From NCBI GenBank assembly GCA_046153945.1, contig JBJXFF010000012.1:62001-126000 (forward strand): a stretch of 64,000 nucleotides of DNA. Direction: 5' to 3'. The notes under the pieces were generated by a model. The model saw nothing but the letters and a program-made list of their open reading frames with translations, made no database searches and had not been told where the DNA came from. Origin of the DNA: SXOA01 sp046153945. GTDB taxonomy: Bacteria > Planctomycetota > Planctomycetia > Pirellulales > Pirellulaceae. Numbering within the stretch: position 1 is the stretch's first letter; each line of letters starts with the position of its first letter. Positions 9,244-17,024 of this stretch are shown here, piece by piece. The translations under genes and the position numbers were made by a program.

Positions 9244-10425
9244 ATGTCCCTCAGGAACCACAACCGATGCTCGGCGGCCCAAGGATGGTGCCGGACGTGC
9301 ATACGACCGCGACGCGGCTTCACGCTCGTCGAGATGCTGGTAGTGATTGCCATCATCGGCATTCTCGTCGCCTTGCTCTTGCCGGCCATTAATCTGGCTC
9401 GATCTGCGGCTGCGGATGTCGCTTGCAAAAGCAATCTGCGGCAAATAGGGGTCGGCCTGCATGCGAATGCCGTGAAGAACAACGGCCAGATGTGCAGCGG
9501 TGCCTTCGACTGGCTGCGGGACGGAGCAGTGACGGAAAAGGGCTGGGTGGCCGACCTTGTTGGCTCGGGAATCCCCTTGGGTAACATGCTCTGCCCCTCC
9601 AATGAAGCCAAGATCTCCGCCACGTACGCCGACCTGCTAAATGTTGACGCATCTGCCTTCCCCACCAATATCTGCGTCGATCTGCTCGGCCGCCCCGCCA
9701 GCTTCAATCCCGATGGAACCCCTAAGCCGGCTCCCTGCCGGACCATCGCCACCACGGCGATTGCCAGTGGACCCAGCGAAGCGCGGCGGCTGATCGTGGA
9801 GGAACAGGTCTATCGCAAACACTTCAACACGAATTACACCGCCAGTTGGTTTCTGGTTCGCGGGGCAGCAAGGCTCGATTACAACGGCAATCTCGTCGCC
9901 AGCAATCCCGCTTGCGGCACCGGCCTCTGGAACCCCAATAGTTGCACAGGCCCGCTGCGGCAATCAACGATTGACAGCTCCGGCACGCCCGGCAACTTCA
10001 TCCCCATCATCGGAGACGGTGCTTTCGGCACTTCCACTCTGACGCAAGCCGTGGGAGATGTCCCAGCCGGTTCATTTGCCGTGCAGCCTTACACTGCCGG
10101 CCCCGTCCTTGCGGCCAATGGCGCGTTCGGCCAAGCCTTCAACCCACCCGTCTTTCCCAACGGAACTCCCAGGGAGGGAGCCAACGGCTGGTGGGCGGTT
10201 TGGAACCGGCAAACGCTGCAGGACTACCGCAACTTCGGCATGAATCACCGCAATAGTTGCAACGTCCTGTTTGCCGACGGCAGCGTCCGCGGCATTTCTG
10301 ATGTCAATCGGGATGGCCAACTCAACAACGGATTCGCCACCGGCGGCGGCTTCGCGGACAACGTGTCGGAGGTTCCCGCCAACGACTTTTACAGTGCATC
10401 CAGCCTGGGGAGCAATCTCCCTTAG
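9244..10425 (+). CDS. DUF1559 pseudopilin-like protein
   Basis: A 393-residue protein. The start at 9244 follows AGGAAG and leaves a 25-residue basic leader before the prepilin cleavage site RRG/FTLVEMLVVIAII, cut and N-methylated by a PilD-type peptidase. The hydrophobic helix (to about residue 50) anchors it in the inner membrane or pilus. The C-terminal H-x9-DG motif (HRNSCNVLFADG) is the DUF1559 signature. These proteins are hugely expanded in planctomycetes; their job is not established. It is followed after 58 bases by a second DUF1559 gene on the same strand. Confidence 0.93.
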   Translation: MSLRNHNRCSAAQGWCRTCIRPRRGFTLVEMLVVIAIIGILVALLLPAINLARSAAADVACKSNLRQIGVGLHANAVKNNGQMCSGAFDWLRDGAVTEKGWVADLVGSGIPLGNMLCPSNEAKISATYADLLNVDASAFPTNICVDLLGRPASFNPDGTPKPAPCRTIATTAIASGPSEARRLIVEEQVYRKHFNTNYTASWFLVRGAARLDYNGNLVASNPACGTGLWNPNSCTGPLRQSTIDSSGTPGNFIPIIGDGAFGTSTLTQAVGDVPAGSFAVQPYTAGPVLAANGAFGQAFNPPVFPNGTPREGANGWWAVWNRQTLQDYRNFGMNHRNSCNVLFADGSVRGISDVNRDGQLNNGFATGGGFADNVSEVPANDFYSASSLGSNLP

Positions 10426-10483
10426 GCCTTGACCCAACGGTTTACTTCCCATTTTTCTGTTCCCTGTTATGGAGATCGTTCGC

Positions 10484-11758
10484 ATGAAGAAGCGTGGTTT
10501 CACACTCGTTGAGCTGCTGGTGGTTATCGCCATCATCGGCATCCTGGTAGCCCTGTTGCTGCCAGCAATCGCCCGGGCCCGCGAAGCGGCCCGCGATGCC
10601 TCCTGCAAGAATAACTTGCGGCAGTTTGGCATCGGACTGCACCTGTTCGCCGACAAAGATCCCGCCGGGCGCTTCTGCAGCGGCAACTGGGATCAGCGCC
10701 GCGATGGCTGCATGGACACCTACGGCTGGGTCGCCGACCTGGTCAACATGGAAGCGGCTCGCCCGCAAGACATGCTCTGCCCGAGCAATCCGCTCGTGGG
10801 GAACGAAAAGTACAACGACTTTATCGGTGGCAACATCACCGGCAAAGACGGAGCCGACCCGGCCAAGATTGCCGCCGGCCTTTGCGGCCAGGCGACATGG
10901 GGTGGAGCTGCCACGGGCTACTCGAACGCCACTGCGGACCAACGCGGCAACCTGGCGGCTCGCGCCCTGCTCGACCGCGGTTACGGCAGCAATTACATTT
11001 CGAGCTGGTTCCTCGGCCGGAGTGCCCCCAAGCTGGTGAGCAATGCAGCCAAGGACAACTTCCTGACCTACACGACCGACACCAACTCGGCGAACTGGGA
11101 AGGGCTCAAGGGTCATAGCTCGTCGGTCGGTCCGCTGACCCGCCGCTTGCTGGAAACCGGTCCAGTGGTTACTTCGCTCATTCCGCTGCTCGGCGATGCC
11201 TGTGCGGGGGATATCAACGAAGCGTCACTGACCAATGACATCAAGTACGGCCCGCTAGACCCATGGGGCACGTTCTCCGGCGACACTGCCAGCAAGACCT
11301 TCATGGTGGCTGGCCAGTTGCTCACTGAAACCAGCTCGGATGGCCCGTCGTACTTCGACGCCACCACCAACACCATCAACCTGATCCTGGCCTCGGGCGC
11401 GGAGCTCAAGACCCAGTTCCAGTGCGAGCGCGGTGGCAATTGCCCCCCGCCGGTCGGTGGCAACACTGGCACCAAGACCTACTTGCAGGACTATCGCGAC
11501 TTCTTCGCCGTGCATGGCGGCGGACGGAGCTCTTCTTGCAATATGCTCATGGCGGACGGCTCGGTGAAGCGGTTCTCGGACCTGAACAACGATAAGTTCT
11601 TCAACCCGGGCTTCCCGATTCCCACCGGCCTGACCGACAACGATTACCAGAAGATTGGTTATTTCCCCAACACGAACGCGGGCGAAGCCGAGCTTCCTCC
11701 TGGTGAGATCTTCAGCGGCGTTCTGCTGCAGAACCTCAACAAGCTGAAGCTTGACTAG
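10484..11758 (+). CDS. DUF1559 pseudopilin-like protein, second copy
   Basis: A 424-residue protein with a very short leader (MKKRG/FTLVELLVVIAII), typical of prepilin-like proteins. The start at 10484 is chosen because GGAG lies 9 bases before it. The C-terminal region has the DUF1559 pattern (SSSCNMLMADGSVKRFSDLN), here with His farther from DG than in its neighbour. It shares the N-terminus with the preceding gene, but the body differs, so they are not a recent duplication. A strong terminator follows at 11778. Confidence 0.93.
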   Translation: MKKRGFTLVELLVVIAIIGILVALLLPAIARAREAARDASCKNNLRQFGIGLHLFADKDPAGRFCSGNWDQRRDGCMDTYGWVADLVNMEAARPQDMLCPSNPLVGNEKYNDFIGGNITGKDGADPAKIAAGLCGQATWGGAATGYSNATADQRGNLAARALLDRGYGSNYISSWFLGRSAPKLVSNAAKDNFLTYTTDTNSANWEGLKGHSSSVGPLTRRLLETGPVVTSLIPLLGDACAGDINEASLTNDIKYGPLDPWGTFSGDTASKTFMVAGQLLTETSSDGPSYFDATTNTINLILASGAELKTQFQCERGGNCPPPVGGNTGTKTYLQDYRDFFAVHGGGRSSSCNMLMADGSVKRFSDLNNDKFFNPGFPIPTGLTDNDYQKIGYFPNTNAGEAELPPGEIFSGVLLQNLNKLKLD

Positions 11759-11777
11759 ACGACCGATTGCAACCCCG

Positions 11778-11816
11778 GCGGCCCGGGCGTTACGAAGCGC
11801 CCGGGCCGCATTTTTT
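11778..11816 (+). terminator. Rho-independent terminator after the DUF1559 pair
   Basis: A 12-bp GC stem (11778-11789 with 11798-11809), an 8-base loop and then six T residues at 11811-11816. It separates the DUF1559 pair from the DUF1573 gene, which therefore probably has its own promoter or depends on readthrough. Confidence 0.85.
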
Positions 11817-11844
11817 CTCGTTCTTTTTGTGAAGGTCTGCGTAA

Positions 11845-13035
11845 ATGCTCGCGAAGTTCTCGATAGGAATGGCCGTGGTGTTCGGCCTTCTGCTGTTGTT
11901 CATTGTGGCCGTGGTCGGCAATGCCCGCTTCACGATGCCGCACCCTCGCGATCCCAAGGTCAAAGTGCTGCTTACGAACCGAGGCGCCGTCCTGATGCCC
12001 AAGTCGCTGGAGCGCGGCTCGTCGGGCACCAACACAGGAACTCCCAAAGTCGAAGTTGTCGAGAAAACCTTCCATTTTGGCCGCATGGACCCGCAGACCA
12101 GCGGCAAGCACGCGTTTGAAGTTCGCAACGTCGGCACCGCGCCCCTGACGCTGAATGTGACCGGCACTACCTGCAAGTGCACCGTTGGCGGCGTCAGCAA
12201 CAATGAAGTCCCCCCCGGTGACAAGGCATTTGTCACGCTGGAATGGAACACCGGCTATAAATTCCAGACATACTCACAGTCCGCCGAGGTCCGTACGAAC
12301 GACCACCTCAAACCCGTCCTCTCGCTGGAAGTGACTGGCACGGTCCGCCGGTTGTTCGGCGCGGAAGTCGAGGAGCTCGTGCTCCCGCCGATCACCCCTG
12401 GCAAATCGGCCACGGCCGATGTGACTGTCTTCTCCCAGATCTGGGAAGAGATGGACATTATCGAAGTCAAGACCACGCTGCCGGGAATTGCCGCCCAGTT
12501 CCTGCCGGCGGACCCCGCTGAAGAGAAGCGGCTCGAGGCGAAGTCGGCCCGTCTACTGCGAGTGACGGTGCCGGGGGACTTGCCGTCGGGGGAATTCCGG
12601 GACGCGATTCGCATCAAGGCCGCACCCGCGGGCAAGCCCAGTGAAGTTGCGGAGTTCGAACTCCCGCTCCTTGGAAAAACGCTGAAACGGTTTACCATTC
12701 ATGGGCCGTTCAATGAACACGACGCCCTGCTCATTGGGCAAGTCCCGCACGGAGCCGGCAAGACCTTGCGAATGACGATCAAATTGCGGGACGAGGACCT
12801 TTCGTTTCCGATCCAAAAGATCGAGGTCGAGCCCTCCTATCTAAAGGTCACTGTCGAACCGCATCAGGAAGCCGCTCTCGCAACGCCGGGGCTCTTTGAC
12901 CTGACTGTCGAAGTCCCCGCGGATGCTCCCATCGGACAGTACCTTGGCAATCCGCAAGGGAGCATCCGGATTACGACCGGCCATCCTCGCGTTCCGGAAA
13001 TTAAGTTCAAGGTGATGCTGGCGGTGGTTCCATAG
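11845..13035 (+). CDS. DUF1573 domain protein, membrane-anchored
   Basis: A 396-residue protein. A hydrophobic anchor covers residues 5-26. The DUF1573 immunoglobulin-like domain follows at about 68-165: FHFGRMD, HAFEVRNVGTAPL, the cysteine pair in TTCKCTVGG and the VEWNT-like strand (VTLEWNTGY). The rest appears as further beta domains. DUF1573 proteins are extracytoplasmic and common in Planctomycetota and Bacteroidota. No enzymatic motif is seen. It lies between pseudopilins and a PilM-type ATPase on the same strand and could belong to the same envelope machine (inference). Confidence 0.88.
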   Translation: MLAKFSIGMAVVFGLLLLFIVAVVGNARFTMPHPRDPKVKVLLTNRGAVLMPKSLERGSSGTNTGTPKVEVVEKTFHFGRMDPQTSGKHAFEVRNVGTAPLTLNVTGTTCKCTVGGVSNNEVPPGDKAFVTLEWNTGYKFQTYSQSAEVRTNDHLKPVLSLEVTGTVRRLFGAEVEELVLPPITPGKSATADVTVFSQIWEEMDIIEVKTTLPGIAAQFLPADPAEEKRLEAKSARLLRVTVPGDLPSGEFRDAIRIKAAPAGKPSEVAEFELPLLGKTLKRFTIHGPFNEHDALLIGQVPHGAGKTLRMTIKLRDEDLSFPIQKIEVEPSYLKVTVEPHQEAALATPGLFDLTVEVPADAPIGQYLGNPQGSIRITTGHPRVPEIKFKVMLAVVP

Positions 13036-13092
13036 TCCGAGTTGATTGCCGGTTGGAAATTGCCCGTTTTGCACACTCGTCCTGAATGTCCC

Positions 13093-15561
13093 ATGATTTC
13101 CACTGAACTTGACTTCGATCCGTATGCCGTCTGGCTGCATGTGCAGTCCAGCCAGCGTCCGCTGAACGCCTACGAGATTTTGGGGCTGGAACTGTTTGAG
13201 AATAATCAGACTCGTCTGCGCGCAATGATCACGCGGAAGCGGGAAATGCTCCTGGCCAGGCGACCGGAGGCTGATCCGGAGACCTGGCAGTCTCTCAACG
13301 ACGAGTTGGAAGCGGCGATTGTCACCTTGCAAAGCAACGAGCGCAAGGCGGTGCTGGATGCCACGCTCCGGCGTAGAGGCCTGGGCGGCGCGACCGCGGA
13401 ACCCTCGTCCGTCACGGCTCCGCCTCCCACACACAATGGCGAAAATCTGGTTTGCCGAAAATGCGAAAAGGAAAATGCACCCCAACGCCGATTCTGCGCC
13501 GGGTGTGGGGAATCGCTTTGGGAGAAGTGTCCGAATTGTTCCGCGGAACATTCCGCCAACGAGCGGTTCTGTGGAACCTGTGGAGCAGAGGTGCAGGGGA
13601 AGCATGAAGAGCAAGCCCAGGCTCTGCAAGCCAAATTGGATCAAGCCCTGGCACTACGCGAAGCCCATCGCTACGAACGGGCCATCAGCTTGTTGCGCAC
13701 GTTGGCGGCCCTGGAAGACCGGCGGCATGCCGCACTGGCTGAAACGGCTCTCGCGGAAATCCTGCGAACGGAGGCTGCCGAAAAGCGGCAAAGGGATCTA
13801 GCCGCGATTGCCTTGGGACAGGGCCAGGAATTGTTGGCTCGCCAGTCATTTGAAGCGGCAGTGCAGGTGCTGGACTCGATCCCCGAGCCGATGCGGACAC
13901 GGGAAATCAACGAGTGCCTCGAACGCGCCAAGAGCCAGTGGAAAGAACTGCTTGCCTTGAGCGGCGAGATTCGCATGCTGGTGGAAGCGAAACGGACGAG
14001 CGAATTGTTTCCTAAAATCGAGCGGCTGCTGGCGCTGAAGCCGGATTACGGCCAGGCGCAAAAGCTGGCGGCGCAGTTGCGGGATCAATTGCTGGCAGCG
14101 GCCGCGAAACGATTGAACGAGCATCTTTATGCGGATGCCCTCAAGCTGTTGGAGCAAATACCAGGGTTCATTCGAAACGACGAGGTGGGGACAGCGATCG
14201 ACAAGGCCCTGGAGCTTTCCGTCTTGTTGTCCGAACTGAGGCTCGCACCACTGGCAACTCCCGCCACGCTGGCTTTGGCACAAAAGCTGGTTAAGTTCGC
14301 CCCGACCAACGCCGAGGCAACGAAACAGTTCGAAGAATTGAAAGCGCGGGCCGCAACTCGGCCAGAGCAGGCACGCTTTGCCGCCCCTGTTTGGATCAAG
14401 CCTCCGCAGCGGACTCGCCTGGTGCTGCCCGTGGATTGGCTCGGCTATTTCACGAGGTTGACGTGCGAAGACGCGGCTGCGGCCAAGACCTTGCGGGAAT
14501 CCCCCGGCCAGTTCTTTGTCGCCTTGGGGCTCGCCTTGCAAGGAATCGAAGAAGCGGACACCGCCGTCAATTTGATGCCGCCGGAAAAGGCCAGTCTGCT
14601 CAGCAAGCTTCCGTTTTCATTCGGCAAGAAGGGAACGTCGGCGGCGTGGGGACTCGACCTGGGGGAAAACGGGCTGCGAGCGCTCAAGTTGAGCAAGGAT
14701 CCCAAGAGCGGGACCGTCAAACTGGAGGCCTGTGAGTTCATTCCCCATGCCCAACCCTTGGTGCAGATTGACAAGTCACTGGAGCGTGAAGTGGCAGCGA
14801 CGGCCACGTTGAAGGACTTTCTCAGTCGGGCCAAGACGGAGGGAACTCGCATCGTTGCCAGCCTGTCGAGCCAGCGCGTTTTGGGACGATTCTTTGAGCT
14901 TCCGCCGATGCCTGGCAAGAAGGTCGCGGAAGCCGTGCAATATGAGGCCAAACATCAGATTCCCGTCCCGCTCGAAGAGCTGAGCTGGGCCTATGACATT
15001 CAAGGATTAGCGCCAGCGGCTGGGAGCAAGGAGCCGGATGAACGGGCTCGCAAGATTTTGCTCGTAGCGAGTCGACTGTCGCATGCACAAGCCCAGGCTG
15101 CGCTGTTCAAGGCTGCCGGCATCACTGTCGATGAACTCGTGCCTGATTGCATTGCTCTTCACAATGCGTTTCAGTATGACTTTCAAGCGGAACAGCAGAA
15201 GACGACTGCGCTCTTGGATATCGGCTTTGATGCGACTAATTTCGTGGTCAGTGGTCCGAGAAACCTGTGGTTTCGCAGTTTTGGAATGGGCGGGGAAACT
15301 TTTACACAGGCGCTGGTGAAGCACTTTCAACTAACCCGCGAGCAGGCGGAAGAACTCAAGCTGAAGCCGGCGAAAGCCCGCCGCTACTCGCTCTACTGCG
15401 CCACGCAAGATCCCCTCTTTGTTCAACTGGTCAGCGAAGTCGAACGTTCACTCGCCAGCTATAGTCGCTATAACTCTTCTCAGCCGGCGGAGCGGCTGTA
15501 TGGCGTGGGAGGAGCGTTTCAGACGCATGGCTTGCTGCGGTATTTGCGGTGGGGGAAGTAG
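13093..15561 (+). CDS. Zinc-ribbon / helical-repeat / PilM-like fusion protein
   Basis: An 822-residue multidomain protein. Residues 1-95 form a helical domain (FDPYAVWLHVQ, YEILGLELFE) resembling the J-like module that planctomycetes fuse to kinases. Two zinc ribbons span about 119-167 (CRKCEK, CAGCGE, CPNCSA, CGTCGA). A long TPR-like helical region follows. From about 517 to the end is an actin-fold domain of the PilM type (WGLDLGENGLRALKLS, then GIDVDEL-like and LLDIGFDATNFVV). PilM recruits inner-membrane pilus proteins; here the cytoplasmic adaptor is extended by sensor-like domains. Its position after two pseudopilins supports a link to a pilus- or secretion-like system. The start is the ATG at 13093 before the conserved domain. 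Confidence 0.85.
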   Translation: MISTELDFDPYAVWLHVQSSQRPLNAYEILGLELFENNQTRLRAMITRKREMLLARRPEADPETWQSLNDELEAAIVTLQSNERKAVLDATLRRRGLGGATAEPSSVTAPPPTHNGENLVCRKCEKENAPQRRFCAGCGESLWEKCPNCSAEHSANERFCGTCGAEVQGKHEEQAQALQAKLDQALALREAHRYERAISLLRTLAALEDRRHAALAETALAEILRTEAAEKRQRDLAAIALGQGQELLARQSFEAAVQVLDSIPEPMRTREINECLERAKSQWKELLALSGEIRMLVEAKRTSELFPKIERLLALKPDYGQAQKLAAQLRDQLLAAAAKRLNEHLYADALKLLEQIPGFIRNDEVGTAIDKALELSVLLSELRLAPLATPATLALAQKLVKFAPTNAEATKQFEELKARAATRPEQARFAAPVWIKPPQRTRLVLPVDWLGYFTRLTCEDAAAAKTLRESPGQFFVALGLALQGIEEADTAVNLMPPEKASLLSKLPFSFGKKGTSAAWGLDLGENGLRALKLSKDPKSGTVKLEACEFIPHAQPLVQIDKSLEREVAATATLKDFLSRAKTEGTRIVASLSSQRVLGRFFELPPMPGKKVAEAVQYEAKHQIPVPLEELSWAYDIQGLAPAAGSKEPDERARKILLVASRLSHAQAQAALFKAAGITVDELVPDCIALHNAFQYDFQAEQQKTTALLDIGFDATNFVVSGPRNLWFRSFGMGGETFTQALVKHFQLTREQAEELKLKPAKARRYSLYCATQDPLFVQLVSEVERSLASYSRYNSSQPAERLYGVGGAFQTHGLLRYLRWGK

Positions 15562-15852
15562 CGTCTGGATATGGCTCGCGTCCTCGAATGCGCTTTCTCT
15601 TCGGCTCCCACGATTACTCTAACTTCCCATCGAACTGGACATTCCTTGACCCCGTAGCAAAGTGCGCTACGATGCTTTAGCAGTCTCGCGGATTGCAGTG
15701 CGGCCTCAGCGGCTGCTAGCAATTCTCGGGACAGCATTTCTCGCCTTAAAGACTCGACGACCGAGTGCGGCAGATCGGCCTATTTCACGGGCCAGCCGCG
15801 ATTGCCAGCCAATGAAGGCGCGGGCGCGCACCTTATTCAGGAGTCTGGCAAG

Positions 15853-16899
15853 ATGGACCGTTTGTGCTGCCGCCGGAGGGCGGTATCGAGTGTGCTGTTT
15901 GTGGGAAGCCTGCTGGCGGTGGCAATTTTCGCGGCATCGGCGATGGCCCAGTTGCCGCGGGTCACCTTCGACATGCCTTACGCGGTGAGCTGCCGCGACG
16001 TGACGCCGCCGGAGTTTTTGGCGGCGAACCCGGGGGACAAGCTGATCGAAATCAAGCTTGGCATCTCGTCGCTGCTGCAGGCGGGAAAGGAGAAAGACCT
16101 CGCCCAGTACTTCATCCGCATGGAGACTCCGCAGCGGACGATGCAAGTGCATGATTTCCTTCCCAAGACGGCTCACGAGAGTCTGCAAGGGAACACGACC
16201 ATCACGAAGAATTCGGAGACAACCCTCTCGCTCGGCATCAACCTGACCGGCCACTACCAAGCGTTCACCGGCACCGCCATCAGCCCGGGCATCAGCCAGA
16301 AGAACGGCTCCTGCGTGAAGTATGATCTGCTGCCGCCGCTGGAGACCGTGACCGCCAGCGGCACTATCCTTCGCGGCAGTGGGGCTTACTTCAAACTCAA
16401 GTCATCGGAGCGGAACCTGCTGGAAGGGGAGCGGGACTTTGCCCTCATCGTTCGCGTCCCCCGCGGCTGGCGCGGCGACTACCTGCGGGTCCGCTGCGAG
16501 GCGGAAGGAGTCTCGCGCGGCCTCGTCAGCTCGCTCGATCAGAAACAAACCTGCGGCCAGCGGGACTTCCTGATTTCGCTCTACCTCGAAGGGGACCTCC
16601 AGGCTCGCCGCGCGGCCGAGGAACTCAGCCGGGCGGAAGTTCAACTCCGCAACGTCGCCCATGTCAAAGCCAAGGAAATCCAGCAGCGAGTTTCCCCGTC
16701 CTTCTCGTCGCAAATTGGTCTTTCCGCCACCAGCATCCCCACCGACTGGCAGGCCCGTCTCCTTTTCAGCCATCCCTCCCGCGTCTCCATTCCCAAAAAG
16801 TTGCCCCGAGAAGTGGTGCAGGCGGCTCAGGACTTTCAGAGCGCTCAACAAGGACTCGCGCAATTCAGCGGCTGGAAAGTCTTAACCGCATCGAACTAA
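15853..16899 (+). CDS. Secreted protein of unknown function
   Basis: A 348-residue protein with a signal peptide (basic RRR, then VLFVGSLLAVAIFAASAMAQ, predicted cut after AMA). AGGAG lies before the ATG at 15853. The mature part begins LPRVTFDMPYAVSCRDVTPPEF and looks beta-rich without transmembrane segments, with a short helical stretch near 255-280. I do not recognise a catalytic motif. The gene is transcribed towards a large inverted repeat that separates it from the convergent cytochrome-type gene. Confidence 0.75.
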   Translation: MDRLCCRRRAVSSVLFVGSLLAVAIFAASAMAQLPRVTFDMPYAVSCRDVTPPEFLAANPGDKLIEIKLGISSLLQAGKEKDLAQYFIRMETPQRTMQVHDFLPKTAHESLQGNTTITKNSETTLSLGINLTGHYQAFTGTAISPGISQKNGSCVKYDLLPPLETVTASGTILRGSGAYFKLKSSERNLLEGERDFALIVRVPRGWRGDYLRVRCEAEGVSRGLVSSLDQKQTCGQRDFLISLYLEGDLQARRAAEELSRAEVQLRNVAHVKAKEIQQRVSPSFSSQIGLSATSIPTDWQARLLFSHPSRVSIPKKLPREVVQAAQDFQSAQQGLAQFSGWKVLTASN

Positions 16900-16913
16900 C
16901 AAATATCAATACG

Positions 16914-17008
16914 GGAGTGACAGAATAATGGGGGACTGAATAATGAAGGCAGAAATCCTATGCATTTTTCTTCTCTTATTATTCTGTCCCCCATTATTCT
17001 GTCACTCC
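16914..17008. repeat. Long inverted repeat between convergent genes
   Basis: Perfect 23-base arms (16914-16936 and 16986-17008) that continue for about 8 more bases with one mismatch, around a 40-50-base centre. Within the left arm the motif GAATAATG occurs twice, so the arm itself is a short direct repeat. It can fold in both strands and may end transcription from both sides. It may also be a REP-like repeat copied elsewhere in the genome. Confidence 0.8.
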
Positions 17009-17024
17009 GCATTTCTATTACTGA

